In this document: piece by piece, positions 16,266-25,760 of the stretch
Position numbering within the stretch: position 1 is the first letter of the stretch
Layout of the letters: the number at the start of each line of letters is the position of its first letter
Source of the DNA: Kiloniella spongiae
GTDB taxonomy: Bacteria > Pseudomonadota > Alphaproteobacteria > Kiloniellales > Kiloniellaceae
Length of the DNA stretch: 64,000 bases
Direction of reading: 5' to 3'
NCBI RefSeq assembly: GCF_001026905.1
Contig: NZ_LAQL01000003.1
Span: 434,001-498,000 of the forward strand
The notes under the pieces: generated by a model
What the model saw: only the letters and a program-made list of their open reading frames with translations
What the model was told of the DNA's origin: nothing
The model's database searches: none
Program-made: the position numbers and the translations under genes

Positions 16266-18239
16266 TTACGCAACCTTCACTTGTTGGATAAAGCTCGATA
16301 CGTAGGAATTGAGTTTTCCTGATTCCCCTGAAAGTTCAACGGATGCCTGTTTGACTTGAATGGCCGCGACTTCACTTTCTTTGGCTGTTGTGCTGACGCT
16401 ATTAATATTCTGGGTCACAGAGTCAGTACCGTTTGCCGCTCGTTCGACATTGCGGGCAATTTCCTGTGTTGCAGCCATCTGTTGTTCAACAGCAGCAGCA
16501 ATTGCCGAGGCTATTTCATCCATTGTGCCTATGGTTTGACCTATGGAACCAATGGCTTGAACAGCATTGCCTGTGGCATTTTGTATGCCAGTAATTTGGT
16601 TTCCAATTTCTTCTGTCGCGCTAGAGGTCTGGCTGGCGAGGCTCTTTACTTCTGAGGCCACAACAGCAAAACCTTTACCGGCTTCACCTGCGCGTGCCGC
16701 TTCGATTGTTGCATTCAGGGCGAGAAGGTTTGTTTGTTCTGCAATATCATGGATCAGGGCAAGAACTTCGCCAATCTTCTGAGCAGATTGATCTAATCCC
16801 TGAATGACAGAGTTGGTATTATCTGCCTGTTTCACGGCATCGGAAGCTACTTGGGTTGATTTACTAACTTGTAAGCCAATCTCTTTAATGGATGCTGCTA
16901 ATTGCTCTGAAGCTGATGCGACAGTTTGAACGTTGGCAGAGGCTTCGTTTGCGGCATTGGCAACAGCAGTTGATTGTTTACTGACCTGATCTGCCGAGTT
17001 GTTCATAGAACTGGCAGTATCTTCCATTTGCCCCACAGCCCCATCAACTGAGCCAAGGATTTTTTTGATTTGCGCTTCAAAATCTTCGGTTAACTGGTTG
17101 ATACTGTTAGACCGTTTAAGTTTCTCAGCTTGTTCCGCAGCCTGAGCTATGGCGAGTTCTTCAGCCTTAATCATGTTCTCTTTGAAAACCAAAACAGCCC
17201 GCGCCATCTCACCTAACTCGTTACTTCTATCTGTGACGGGCACATCGGTTTCTTTATTCCCGCCTGCTAAACCGGTCATACTCTGGGTCAGACTTTTCAG
17301 TGGAATTGTTATGCCTTTGCCAATCAGTAAGCCAATCGTTAATACGATTAGCGTAACAATTATAATCATCATTAACGTCAAATTTTGACTGTCGTTAACC
17401 GCTGTTGTTCCTTTCGTTGCGGCTTCATGAAAATTTTTCTGAGTGTTTTCAAAAACCAGATCAAAGTGGGGAGCCATATCAGCAAATATTGCGCTGAGAA
17501 GCTTTATGTTATTTTCTGTTTGCAGTCTTGTGGCCGCGAGTGCTTTAAAGTCGCTGAGATAAGAAGCTAATAATGTTGAAACTTCTTTCTTCGAGGCTGT
17601 TGGTATGTCGGATTTAGCCAAATCGGCACTGAATTCTTCCAGGCGCGTATCCATGCGGCCAATGTATTTGTCTTGTAAACGTAAGAGAAAATCTTTTTCA
17701 TGGCGTCGCATCATTAACATGGTGACAAGCAAGCGATCATTTTTGAACTCTTTAAGCTTACTTTCTACATTATGAACTGAACTTCTAAGTTTTCCGCGTA
17801 ACCCTTCTTCTTCGCTCAGACCCATTTTGATCCATTCGTTCGTAACGAGGTCAAATTGAGTTTGATATTTTTTTATTCCGTCTTGCGTCATATCGATGGC
17901 GGTTAAAACGTCTGGTTCAGTTAACAGATTTCTTAGCTGGGTTAATTCACTGGATGCTTTGGTAATTACCTCGGCATGCTGCCCAATATATTTTTCGTTC
18001 AGTCTGATCAAAAAATCTTTTTCGCGACGACGAGCGTTGAGAAACTCGTATTTAACACTGGAAACGAGCTCCATGGCCTTTGCAGAGCGTGTTTGTGTTT
18101 CTTGCGAGGAGAGTACGGTTTTTGAGCTGGTGAATAGGATGCCGCCGACAATAATAAACCCCATTAAGGCAATAATGCCTGTTAGATTAACTTGGTATGC
18201 CAGCTTTAAATTGCGGAAAGAAAATTTTGACAGAGACAT
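16266..18239 (-). CDS. Methyl-accepting chemotaxis protein with HBM-type sensor
   Basis: 657 residues from ATG 18239, which has GAGG seven bases ahead; twelve further codons are open upstream. Order: TM1 (about 15-38), periplasmic helical sensor, TM2 (about 290-312), HAMP, and a cytoplasmic signalling domain with the hairpin tip [21 protein letters not shown]. The sensor has two copies of an RR-x-EKDFL-x-RL-x-(E/D)KYIG motif about 145 residues apart, the signature of the helical bimodular (HBM) domain, which in known cases binds organic acids. It would feed CheA/CheW at the cell pole. Ligand unknown. Confidence 0.92.
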   Translation of the reverse strand: MSLSKFSFRNLKLAYQVNLTGIIALMGFIIVGGILFTSSKTVLSSQETQTRSAKAMELVSSVKYEFLNARRREKDFLIRLNEKYIGQHAEVITKASSELTQLRNLLTEPDVLTAIDMTQDGIKKYQTQFDLVTNEWIKMGLSEEEGLRGKLRSSVHNVESKLKEFKNDRLLVTMLMMRRHEKDFLLRLQDKYIGRMDTRLEEFSADLAKSDIPTASKKEVSTLLASYLSDFKALAATRLQTENNIKLLSAIFADMAPHFDLVFENTQKNFHEAATKGTTAVNDSQNLTLMMIIIVTLIVLTIGLLIGKGITIPLKSLTQSMTGLAGGNKETDVPVTDRSNELGEMARAVLVFKENMIKAEELAIAQAAEQAEKLKRSNSINQLTEDFEAQIKKILGSVDGAVGQMEDTASSMNNSADQVSKQSTAVANAANEASANVQTVASASEQLAASIKEIGLQVSKSTQVASDAVKQADNTNSVIQGLDQSAQKIGEVLALIHDIAEQTNLLALNATIEAARAGEAGKGFAVVASEVKSLASQTSSATEEIGNQITGIQNATGNAVQAIGSIGQTIGTMDEIASAIAAAVEQQMAATQEIARNVERAANGTDSVTQNINSVSTTAKESEVAAIQVKQASVELSGESGKLNSYVSSFIQQVKVA

Positions 18240-18423
18240 GAACCGACCTCTTCTAAACAGGTTAAAAGACAACACACATGCTTATGAAAAAGTGGGGGAA
18301 CTACTGCCTTCTACCCCAGCAATAGTCGAAATTTTGCATCTTTATGATTAATTTATAATTAAAAGTACAGTCTTGAGTTATCTGTGTTTATTCTGGAGAG
18401 TTTGCGAAATTAAAAATTCCAAC

Positions 18424-20397
18424 TCAAAAGTTCCAACGTAATCCTGTGCGAAGAGATGTACCAAAATTGTCTGTGGTATTGTCGTTATTCAAGCCGAGTT
18501 TAATTTCGCTATCAATATAAAATTCTGCACCATTATCAAGGGTATATGAAAAATTTAGACCTGCAATACCATCAATTACTTGATCCGAACCCTTTTGATT
18601 AATTGTGATATCATTACCTAACACAGTTAAGTCAGTTGATCTGTCTCCGATTGTACTTCGACCATCAATACCTGCTCTAACAGCTGATTTTAAAATACCG
18701 TTTCTTGTTTGAATGTCATTTAGCTCTGCCTTAAGCATGGCTCTGCCGCCTAATATGTTGCTGTACTGATCTTCGACATTGTGATCGGCGATAGATCCGG
18801 TTTCTTTATAACTTTCGGTATATTGGCCGTTATAGCGAAATGTCAGCGAGGGAACGAGGACCCCCCATTCATGAAATGTTGTTTTACTGACGGTAAGAGA
18901 GGGACTGATAAAGTAGCTGTTATAGTCTGCAGAGGCTACGTCTGAAGAAACTTTACGTTCGCTTTCATTGAAGGAGATGCCGGTAGTTAGTTGTATATCA
19001 ATGTTTAAATCATTGACTTTCGTACTCGCGTAACCTCCTGCAATTACACCATTGCTTTTTATATCCCTGAATTTTTTCTCGCCAAGTTCAAGTTGAGCGA
19101 TAAAGCCCCCACCAAACACGCCAAAGGTATATCCGCGTTCTGTCGTGGGCAAATCTATGCCTCCAAGCACTCCTCCGCTTCTAGTTTGACTGAAACTTGC
19201 ATCGTTGTGGCGGGGGCGCTCTTGATATGATCCGAAACCTTCTACCCAGGCGGTTGTTGGTTCATTAGATCTCTCAAATGCTTCTGCTAGCTCTGGGAAG
19301 TCACTTAATAGGATCTCTGCATCTGCTATTTGTAAACCTATTGGCGTGCCTTCATCCTTGTTCATATGGGTTTGGAATAAATGATTATGAACTAAATTAT
19401 CTGAATTTATAGCGACCTGAGTAATTGCGAGATCGGCACGGGCAAAGATATCTGGCGAAATGATTGCGATTGTATCGTTGTTTTCAACTAAAACACTGTT
19501 ACCAATGTCTCCACTAGCAATTGATTGTGCTGTTTCCAGGGTATGTGTTCCTACGATATTGGGAACAGCAATAGGTACTTTTTTTACGGCGATTCCGCCC
19601 CCGGTTGAAGGAGGTACCACAACATTCTGCAGCTTTACTTTACCACCTGTGCTGGCTCTGAAATCAATATCTCCGTTTATGTTCGAGCCCGTTGTCAGGA
19701 CAACGGTGGTATTATTACCGGATATTGATATGGCGTCAGATCCGGCGCCAGTAACGTCGATAGTTCCTGCGTTTGTAATCGTGGCTCCGGTTCCCTGTGA
19801 AAAAATACCATGAGCGCTACCATTTGTTGTTGTGATGGTGCCGGTATTATTAATGACGGCATTTGTTCCTGTGGTATTAATGCCGCTTGAATTGCCGTTA
19901 GTTGTTGTGATGCTACCGGAATTATTAATAACTGTATTATTGCCAACAGAGAGAATGCCGTCTGCAATATTACCTGTTGTAGAAATGGATCCCGAATTGG
20001 ATATCGTTGTGTTCAGGTTATTCGTTACGATGCCATATGTTGCAGCACCCTGTGTTGAAATTGAGCCTGCATTTGTAACATTCGCATTGGTTCCACGAGA
20101 AAAAATACCAAACGAATTGTCGCCGGTAGTCGTGAGCGTACCCGAACTTGAAATTATCGCGTTGTTCGCATCTGAACGAATGGCGTAATTTGTATTCCCA
20201 ACTGTTGAAATAGCTCCACCTTGTTCGACGATGCCAACATCGCCATCAGTGGAAAGTAATTGTGTTGTTGTTTCTGTCTGTCCATTGATAATTGTGAAAT
20301 CGGCTGAAAAAGAAATAGAGATGTATGTTAGCGCTGAGACAGTAATCAGCACTGTTTTATAAAAAAATAATGTGCAAGATTTCTTTTTTTGCACCAT
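18424..20397 (-). CDS. Autotransporter with short repetitive passenger and C-terminal beta-barrel
   Basis: 657 residues. N-terminal signal region about 1-31. Six 25-residue repeats follow at 79-228, each with an NxG(S/T)I(S/T)T(T) core and ending in a GI-type turn, as in a right-handed beta-helix stalk. An Asn/Ser/Thr-rich linker comes next. A type V autotransporter barrel runs from about 370 to 657, with WVEGFGSYQ at its start and an outer-membrane C-terminal Phe (GLRWNF). The passenger is very short, about 200 residues, and has no visible enzymatic domain, so adhesion or a surface coat is the likeliest role. Confidence 0.87.
   Translation of the reverse strand: MVQKKKSCTLFFYKTVLITVSALTYISISFSADFTIINGQTETTTQLLSTDGDVGIVEQGGAISTVGNTNYAIRSDANNAIISSSGTLTTTGDNSFGIFSRGTNANVTNAGSISTQGAATYGIVTNNLNTTISNSGSISTTGNIADGILSVGNNTVINNSGSITTTNGNSSGINTTGTNAVINNTGTITTTNGSAHGIFSQGTGATITNAGTIDVTGAGSDAISISGNNTTVVLTTGSNINGDIDFRASTGGKVKLQNVVVPPSTGGGIAVKKVPIAVPNIVGTHTLETAQSIASGDIGNSVLVENNDTIAIISPDIFARADLAITQVAINSDNLVHNHLFQTHMNKDEGTPIGLQIADAEILLSDFPELAEAFERSNEPTTAWVEGFGSYQERPRHNDASFSQTRSGGVLGGIDLPTTERGYTFGVFGGGFIAQLELGEKKFRDIKSNGVIAGGYASTKVNDLNIDIQLTTGISFNESERKVSSDVASADYNSYFISPSLTVSKTTFHEWGVLVPSLTFRYNGQYTESYKETGSIADHNVEDQYSNILGGRAMLKAELNDIQTRNGILKSAVRAGIDGRSTIGDRSTDLTVLGNDITINQKGSDQVIDGIAGLNFSYTLDNGAEFYIDSEIKLGLNNDNTTDNFGTSLRTGLRWNF
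19714..20163 (-). repeat. Six 75-bp repeats encoding the autotransporter stalk
   Basis: Six in-frame units of 25 residues (protein residues 79-228) share the pattern N-x-x-(I/V)-x-N-(S/A/T)-G-(S/T)-(I/L)-x-(T/V)-x-G, then GI and a Gly/Thr/Asn end. A shorter, diverged unit precedes them. DNA copies have drifted but stay in register, with no frameshift. Confidence 0.75.
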
Positions 20398-20704
20398 TCA
20401 ATTTCAATCTAATTCTTTTTTTAAGCCCAGTTACCAAACTTAATTATAAAATATTCATTTAATATGATTAATTTATCCTAAATATTAGTGTTTTGATATG
20501 GTGTGTTTAATCGTGCAAATACCTTGATTGAGAGGATAAGGGGAGAGTTATATTGATGATTGTGGTTTCTATTTGGGAACATAACGAAAATTTAGTTTTC
20601 TGAATTTAAAATCTGACATAAGTTTTTCACGTCACTGTTTTTGATCATTGTGTAAGTTAGGTGAATGTTTCTCGAAGCTGAGAGGATTAAAGGAGAATTC
20701 AGTT
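20398..20704. other. Intergenic region, divergent promoters
   Basis: 307 AT-rich bases between the divergent autotransporter and rhodanese genes. A TATAAT on the minus strand near 20440 could serve the autotransporter, without a good -35. AGGAG at 20691-20695 is the rhodanese ribosome binding site. No ORF or RNA structure was recognised. Confidence 0.4.
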
Positions 20705-21088
20705 ATGATTAAGTCCGTAGTGGAGATTGTGGCACAAGCCAAGGCAGAGGTGCCAACAATCAGTCCCGCCGGGTTAATGGAAGTATTGGGTCAGAGCAAC
20801 GTGGTTGTTATTGACGTAAGGGATGCGCAGGAACTTGAAGCAACAGGCATGATCCCTGGAGCAATTAATATTTCCCGTGGTATGTTAGAGTTCAAGGCGG
20901 ATCCCACGACGCCAATGCACCAGAAAGAACTGACACGTGACAAAATGGTTGTTCTTTACTGTGCGTCAGGTGGGCGATCAGCGCTTAGCGGTAAAGTCCT
21001 CATGGACATGGGCTATGAGAATGTTCGCAATCTTGGTGCGATCAAAGACTGGGTTGATGCTGGTGGGGAAGTTGATACCGCAGAATAA
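20705..21088 (+). CDS. Rhodanese-like domain protein
   Basis: 127 residues from ATG 20705, nine bases after AGGAG. An upstream TTG at 20648 keeps the frame open but lacks a ribosome binding site. A single rhodanese domain: VVIDVRDAQELEATGMIPGAINI, then the catalytic loop CASGGRSA with the active Cys, and AIKDWVDAGG at the end. Single-domain members move sulfane sulfur or sense persulfides; the acceptor is unknown. Transcribed alone and closed by a 13-bp-stem hairpin. Confidence 0.9.
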   Translation: MIKSVVEIVAQAKAEVPTISPAGLMEVLGQSNVVVIDVRDAQELEATGMIPGAINISRGMLEFKADPTTPMHQKELTRDKMVVLYCASGGRSALSGKVLMDMGYENVRNLGAIKDWVDAGGEVDTAE

Positions 21089-21159
21089 AAAGCAGAATAA
21101 AAATAGGGGATAGTTATCTGTACAGCCCCTAAAATTATTTGAAATGCATATTGAAAATT

Positions 21160-21194
21160 AACAGGCCAAATTCGGACTAATAATTTGGCCTGTT
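21160..21194. terminator. Bidirectional terminator hairpin
   Basis: AACAGGCCAAATT, nine bases, AATTTGGCCTGTT: a perfect 13-bp stem between the rhodanese gene and the convergent chemoreceptor gene. Confidence 0.7.
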
Positions 21195-21205
21195 GACTCT
21201 TTTGC

Positions 21206-23281
21206 TTACGAAGCTCTTAGCCCTTGGATGAAGTGATCAACTTCGGCTCTAAGTGTTTCTGATTGTTTCGAAAGTTCTCCTGCGGCTTCTAATACTTCGT
21301 TTGAAGATGCTCCGGTTTGTTCAGCTGCTTGTTGAACCGTCGTTATATTGGTTGAAACTTGTTGAGTTCCGACTGCTGCTTCCTGCACATTTTTTGATAT
21401 TTCTTGTGTCGCACTTGTTTGTTGATCTATTGCCGCAGAAATAGATGTCGTGTTTGTACTTATGCTTTTGATGATTTCAGTAATTCCTTCGATAGAATTC
21501 ACAGTACCATCTGTTGCATTTTGCATTTGAGTAACTTGGATTGAAATGTCCTCGGTTGCTTTTGCTGTCTGATTTGCAAGGGATTTGACCTCGGAAGCCA
21601 CAACAGCAAAACCTTTTCCTGCTTCTCCTGCTCTTGCGGCTTCTATTGTAGCGTTTAGCGCTAGCAGGTTGGTCTGTTCTGCGATGTCAGAAATCAACCC
21701 AACAACTTCGCCAATTTTTTGTGCTGCGTTTGACAGTCCCTTCACATTTTCATTTGCGGTATCTGCATCTTTAACTGCTTTTTGTGCAATTGTTGTGGAT
21801 TCCTCAATCTGACGATTAATTTCTCCGATAGACGCAGAGAGTTCTTCTGTCGCTGACGCAACAGTCTGGACATTTGCTGAGGCATCTTTTGAAGCAGAGC
21901 GAACTGCATTTGACTGCGTATTTGTTTCGTCTGCTGTTGAAGACATTGATTGAGCCGTATGTTGTAGCTCTGTGGCGGCAGAAGATACGGTACTGATAAT
22001 AGATCCGACACTGCTTTCGAACTTATCTGCCATTTCTTGTGTTCGGCGTTTATTTTCTTCTTCTAAACGCTGTTCTTGCGCAATTTTTTCGGCCTGCATT
22101 TTTTTCACTGCAATTGCATTATCTTTAAAGACCTGAACAGCTTCTGCCATATTACCGATCTCGTCTTTTTGCCCAATTGCTGGAATGTCAGTTTCTAGAT
22201 CTCCGTCAGCAAGATTGTTCATAGCAGAAGTCATGTTGTTAACTGGGCCAGCGATCATGCGTCCTGTGAAAAATGACAGAACTATGCCGATGATGATAGC
22301 ACCGATAGAAATGATCGCAGTAATCATCACTGTTTCACCCATAGATTTCACTGCTCTAGGACCTAGTTCATCCTGAAGCGCTTTGTTTTGTAATTTTAGC
22401 TGTTCTGTTTCATCAGCAAGGGCAGGGCCAATAACATCAAGGGTTCCTGTAATTATGGCGTTTCTATTGTTGATAATCTCAACGGTCTCTTTAAACGTGA
22501 CAAGATACTGACTGGCGAGATCCTTTACTTCTTGAGCTAACTTTTGGCGGGCAGGATTTTCTAACTCCTGAAGCATTTTATCAGCTGTAGTATTGAAGCT
22601 TGTTAATTCAGATATAGAACGTTCTGCACTCGCATCTGTATTATCGACGAGATAACGGGTTGCATAAAGCCGAGCTAACAATAAGTGTCTTAACGTTACA
22701 CCAGCCATATGACTGGCAGAAGCATCGCCGTCCTCATAAGCACTTTCCATGATACGTGTCAGGCTTTTTTCCGAAAGAGGTCCAATGGTGTTCATTTTCT
22801 CAACATGTTCATTCCGATCGTTCACGTATTCTCTTACTTGTTGAAATGAACTTTGATAGGTAAGCATGTCTTCTTCGGCTTGTTTCATCAGCTTTACAGC
22901 TTCTGGGCGAGTGAATAGATCACTAGAACTTTCGATTAAATCTACTGTTGTCTGAATACGTTCTGAAACCTTCTCAGCAGATGAATCTTTGTTCGTTTTA
23001 ATATAATCTTTCGCAAAAAGTCTTGCGGTTAAGAGGTTGGCTTGAATACGCCCCATCTGATTGGTTTGCAGGGCATATGAACGATATTCAGAAAAGTTTT
23101 TTTCGGCTTGAGACGTGCCATAGTAAGAAATAAAACCAACAACCGCGAGAAGGAAGAGGGTGAGAGCCGAACCCAGCCCTATCTTCCTTCCGACTTTCAT
23201 GTTTGTGAAAAAATTACCGGGCGAAGAACTGAGGGGTAATGAGACTTTTGTCTCTTGATTTTTGATAGTATCGCTGGTCAT
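21206..23281 (-). CDS. Methyl-accepting chemotaxis protein with HBM-type sensor
   Basis: 691 residues. TM1 about 32-52, periplasmic region about 53-315, TM2 about 316-340, HAMP about 342-395, signalling domain about 400-690 with [21 protein letters not shown] at the tip. The periplasmic part repeats a helical motif ([12 protein letters not shown]...[11 protein letters not shown] and [12 protein letters not shown]...[11 protein letters not shown]), again an HBM layout but diverged from the receptor at 16266. AAGG lies eight bases before the ATG. The presence of two receptors of one class suggests related ligands. Confidence 0.92.
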   Translation of the reverse strand: MTSDTIKNQETKVSLPLSSSPGNFFTNMKVGRKIGLGSALTLFLLAVVGFISYYGTSQAEKNFSEYRSYALQTNQMGRIQANLLTARLFAKDYIKTNKDSSAEKVSERIQTTVDLIESSSDLFTRPEAVKLMKQAEEDMLTYQSSFQQVREYVNDRNEHVEKMNTIGPLSEKSLTRIMESAYEDGDASASHMAGVTLRHLLLARLYATRYLVDNTDASAERSISELTSFNTTADKMLQELENPARQKLAQEVKDLASQYLVTFKETVEIINNRNAIITGTLDVIGPALADETEQLKLQNKALQDELGPRAVKSMGETVMITAIISIGAIIIGIVLSFFTGRMIAGPVNNMTSAMNNLADGDLETDIPAIGQKDEIGNMAEAVQVFKDNAIAVKKMQAEKIAQEQRLEEENKRRTQEMADKFESSVGSIISTVSSAATELQHTAQSMSSTADETNTQSNAVRSASKDASANVQTVASATEELSASIGEINRQIEESTTIAQKAVKDADTANENVKGLSNAAQKIGEVVGLISDIAEQTNLLALNATIEAARAGEAGKGFAVVASEVKSLANQTAKATEDISIQVTQMQNATDGTVNSIEGITEIIKSISTNTTSISAAIDQQTSATQEISKNVQEAAVGTQQVSTNITTVQQAAEQTGASSNEVLEAAGELSKQSETLRAEVDHFIQGLRAS

Positions 23282-23538
23282 TTATCAAACCTTATCTTAT
23301 TTTTACATTTGATTTACGCATACTATTGTATGCAACAATGTTAATATAAGTTTAATTTTTGACAAATTTGGTGCGTTTAGTATCACTTTGGCAGAAAAGT
23401 ATGCTCACGTTTGCCTTTTTGTATAAGGTAAAGATAAATTTTTGGTTTAATTTTATATTTGTTTTCAATTTATGCGTGTTTATGGGTGTCTAATTTCACC
23501 ATCTACATTGAAGCGGATTTTATACTGGGAAATAAATT

Positions 23539-23859
23539 TTATGTTGGTGAAAAGACTTTTAACCCAACAATGCCTGATACGATAAGAAGCAAACATATAA
23601 TGCGCATAATATCGTGGCTCTCACCAAAGAGCACCATTCCTAAAATGGCAACCCCAACCGTTCCTATACCTGTCCAGACGGCGTAAGCTGTCCCCACGGG
23701 GATGCTTTTCATTGCAGCAGATAACAGCCAGAAACTTAGCGCCATTGCAGCAATGGTCAAAAGTGAGGGAACAAGTTTGGACCAGCCATCAGCGTATTTG
23801 AGGCCGATGGCCCATCCACATTCGAAAATACCCGCCAGAACCAGATACACCCAGGGCAT
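23539..23859 (-). CDS. sugE: SMR family exporter of the Gdx/SugE guanidinium type
   Basis: 106 residues, four helices, with the SMR glutamate at E13 (GIFECGWAIGLKY) and the Gdx-type segment KSIPVGTAYAVWTGIG. Gdx proteins export guanidinium in exchange for protons as antiparallel dimers. Some members also move quaternary ammonium compounds. No guanidine riboswitch was found upstream, but a hairpin covers the ribosome binding site. Single gene. Confidence 0.9.
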   Translation of the reverse strand: MPWVYLVLAGIFECGWAIGLKYADGWSKLVPSLLTIAAMALSFWLLSAAMKSIPVGTAYAVWTGIGTVGVAILGMVLFGESHDIMRIICLLLIVSGIVGLKVFSPT

Positions 23860-23864
23860 TATTG

Positions 23865-23911
23865 ATCACTCCATAAGAAATAAAGGATCATTTCTCTTCT
23901 CATGGAGTGAT
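23865..23911 (-). promoter_or_regulatory. Leader hairpin masking the sugE ribosome binding site
   Basis: ATCACTCCAT at 23865-23874 pairs with ATGGAGTGAT at 23902-23911 (10 bp). The inner AAGAAAT/ATTTCT extends the stem. On the minus strand the proximal arm contains GGAG, nine bases before the ATG, so the folded leader would block ribosome entry. It has one ACGA nearby, not the paired ACGR loops of the guanidine-II class. Confidence 0.55.
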
Positions 23912-23978
23912 TGTTGTTTCAAGTCGTTATATATGTTTTTCAGATGAAGTTTGCCTAATAACTTTATCTTCTGGAGTT

Positions 23979-24623
23979 CTATCGCAGAGTCAGTAGCTTG
24001 AAGCTGGCAAAACCAAAAATCAAGGCGGCTGTGCCTTCAATCCAGCGTCTGAATGATTTATATAGCGAGATCATCTTTTGAGTAGAAAAAGCCAGCGCAT
24101 AGCCACCAAACACAAGAACACCTAACAGAATACACCCGCCAACAATGATAAAAGATACACTGGCAGGTGCATCCGGTTTGATGCCAATGGCAATAATGGA
24201 TATCCAGGCAAAAATGGATTTGGGGTTTGTCAGGTGAATGCAGAGACCAAGCAGGAAGTATTGGAGGTGACTGCGATTGTTACCTGTTTTCATAGCCTTT
24301 GGTGCCTGGGATCCGAATGCGGACTTGAGCGATTTATAAGCAAGCCATAACAAATACAAGCCACCAACAATGCGCAGCGCTGTCATCAACCATGCATAAG
24401 AAGACAGAAGGCTGGAAAGGCCGACTGCTGTTAATATTCCCCATGTCAAAGACCCGATGATTACACCAGAAGCCAAAAGCAGACCAGGTTTACGGCCTTC
24501 ACTCATGGACGTTGACATAATAGCAAGATTAGCAGGCCCGGGGCTGATCGTAGCGACGAGGTAAGCGATGTAGGAAACCGTAATAGTCGAGAGGTGGGGG
24601 AGGATATCTTGAAAAGCAGACAT
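23979..24623 (-). CDS. LysE/RhtB family amino-acid exporter
   Basis: 214 residues with six hydrophobic segments and the LysE signature ATISPGPANLAIMSTSMSEGRK. GGLYLLWLAYKSLKSAF is shared with the exporter at 220-861. It begins eight bases after the stop of the EamA transporter gene, so the two form an operon, probably controlled by the MocR protein encoded divergently. Substrate unknown. Confidence 0.9.
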   Translation of the reverse strand: MSAFQDILPHLSTITVSYIAYLVATISPGPANLAIMSTSMSEGRKPGLLLASGVIIGSLTWGILTAVGLSSLLSSYAWLMTALRIVGGLYLLWLAYKSLKSAFGSQAPKAMKTGNNRSHLQYFLLGLCIHLTNPKSIFAWISIIAIGIKPDAPASVSFIIVGGCILLGVLVFGGYALAFSTQKMISLYKSFRRWIEGTAALIFGFASFKLLTLR

Positions 24624-24631
24624 TTGGGATC

Positions 24632-25582
24632 CTACTTTGTTGTATTGATATTTGCCAGATTGGACGCTGTCGGATCAGTCGATACCTGATTATTAGATAT
24701 CTGGCTTGCCAGAGTATTACCCTGCCCAAAACGTTTCGCCCCGGCGACGCAGAGAACAACAGCAAAAGTTACGGTCATCATGGTTGCATTCACTGCTTCG
24801 TTTAAAAGAAGGGTAGCGAGTATCAGGCTGAAAAAGGGCTGAAGCAGTTGCAGTTGACCGACAGAGGCGATACCGCCTTCGGCCAAACCCCGGTACCAGA
24901 AGATAAAGCCGATCAGCATGCTAAAGAGAGAAACATAAGCCAAACCTATCCAGGATGGTGTTGTTACATCTGCAAAATTGTCAGGCATTGTATAGAAAGT
25001 AATTGGAAGCATTAGCGGGAGCGAGAGGACAAGCGCCCAGGATATAACCTGCCACCCACCCAATCGACGAGATAGTTTTGCGCCTTCGGCATAGCCAAGT
25101 CCACAGAGCACAATTGCGGCAAACATCAACAGATCCCAGAGACTGAATGATCCTGCGCTTTCAATAAGAGCGTATCCAGCGACCAAGGCCGATCCCAATA
25201 ATGAAAATAACCAGAATACTGCCTGCGGTTTTTCATTTCCCCGAAGAACACCAAAAATTGCTGTGGCAAGGGGGAGCAAGCCAATAAAAACTGTCGAGTG
25301 CGCGGCTGTAACATGTTCCAGAGCATAGGCGGTGAGAAGTGGAAAACCAATAACAACACCAAGAGCCACGATTAAGAGGGAAAGCAGGTCTTTTGTCTGT
25401 GGGCGTTTTTCTTTGAATAGAAAGAGAAGCGTGAGGCCGAGTAACCCGGCAATGCACCCCCGGGCCAATGTCAGAAAGACAGGATCGAAAGAACCAACTG
25501 CGGCACGTGTTGCAGGCAGGGAAGCGCTGAAAATTGTCATGCCGATAAAGCCGTATATCCAGCCTTTGTTTATGTTCTTCAT
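24632..25582 (-). CDS. EamA/DMT family transporter
   Basis: 316 residues with ten hydrophobic helices in two EamA repeats of about 140 residues (TRAAVGSFDPVFLTLARGCIAG in the first, VSLFSMLIGFIFWYRGLAEGGIASVGQLQLLQPF in the second). The drug/metabolite superfamily includes amino-acid and metabolite exporters. First gene of a two-exporter operon divergent from a MocR regulator, a common arrangement for these carriers. Substrate unknown. Confidence 0.9.
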   Translation of the reverse strand: MKNINKGWIYGFIGMTIFSASLPATRAAVGSFDPVFLTLARGCIAGLLGLTLLFLFKEKRPQTKDLLSLLIVALGVVIGFPLLTAYALEHVTAAHSTVFIGLLPLATAIFGVLRGNEKPQAVFWLFSLLGSALVAGYALIESAGSFSLWDLLMFAAIVLCGLGYAEGAKLSRRLGGWQVISWALVLSLPLMLPITFYTMPDNFADVTTPSWIGLAYVSLFSMLIGFIFWYRGLAEGGIASVGQLQLLQPFFSLILATLLLNEAVNATMMTVTFAVVLCVAGAKRFGQGNTLASQISNNQVSTDPTASNLANINTTK

Positions 25583-25692
25583 AATTCTAACTTTCTGTCA
25601 TTTATTGGCCCGTACGGAATTCCGGGCCGAAATGGAATTGAAGGTGATAAAGGTGTTACCCGGTCTCAATACTTATGTAGGTTGCTAAAGAA

Positions 25693-25757
25693 AACTGTAC
25701 CAGATACGGTTAGGTACAGTTTAATTAAACTGTACTGGTTACAGAATAGGTACAGAT
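25693..25757. promoter_or_regulatory. MocR operator array
   Basis: GTACAGTTTAATTAAACTGTAC at 25714-25735 is a perfect 22-bp palindrome. Including it, four GGTACAG(T/A)-type half-sites alternate in orientation at 25693-25701, 25713-25721, 25728-25736 and 25749-25757, just before the MocR ATG. MocR proteins typically bind such paired sites and control themselves and the divergent gene. Confidence 0.7.
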
Positions 25758-25760
25758 ACG

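Noticed and set aside
19714-20163. CRISPR-like array
   Set aside because: The repeats are coding, in frame, diverged and contiguous without spacers; they form the autotransporter stalk.
23860-23978. Guanidine-II (mini-ykkC) riboswitch before sugE
   Set aside because: That class needs two hairpins with ACGR loops. Only one ACGA is present and not in a loop; the actual stem is of another kind.
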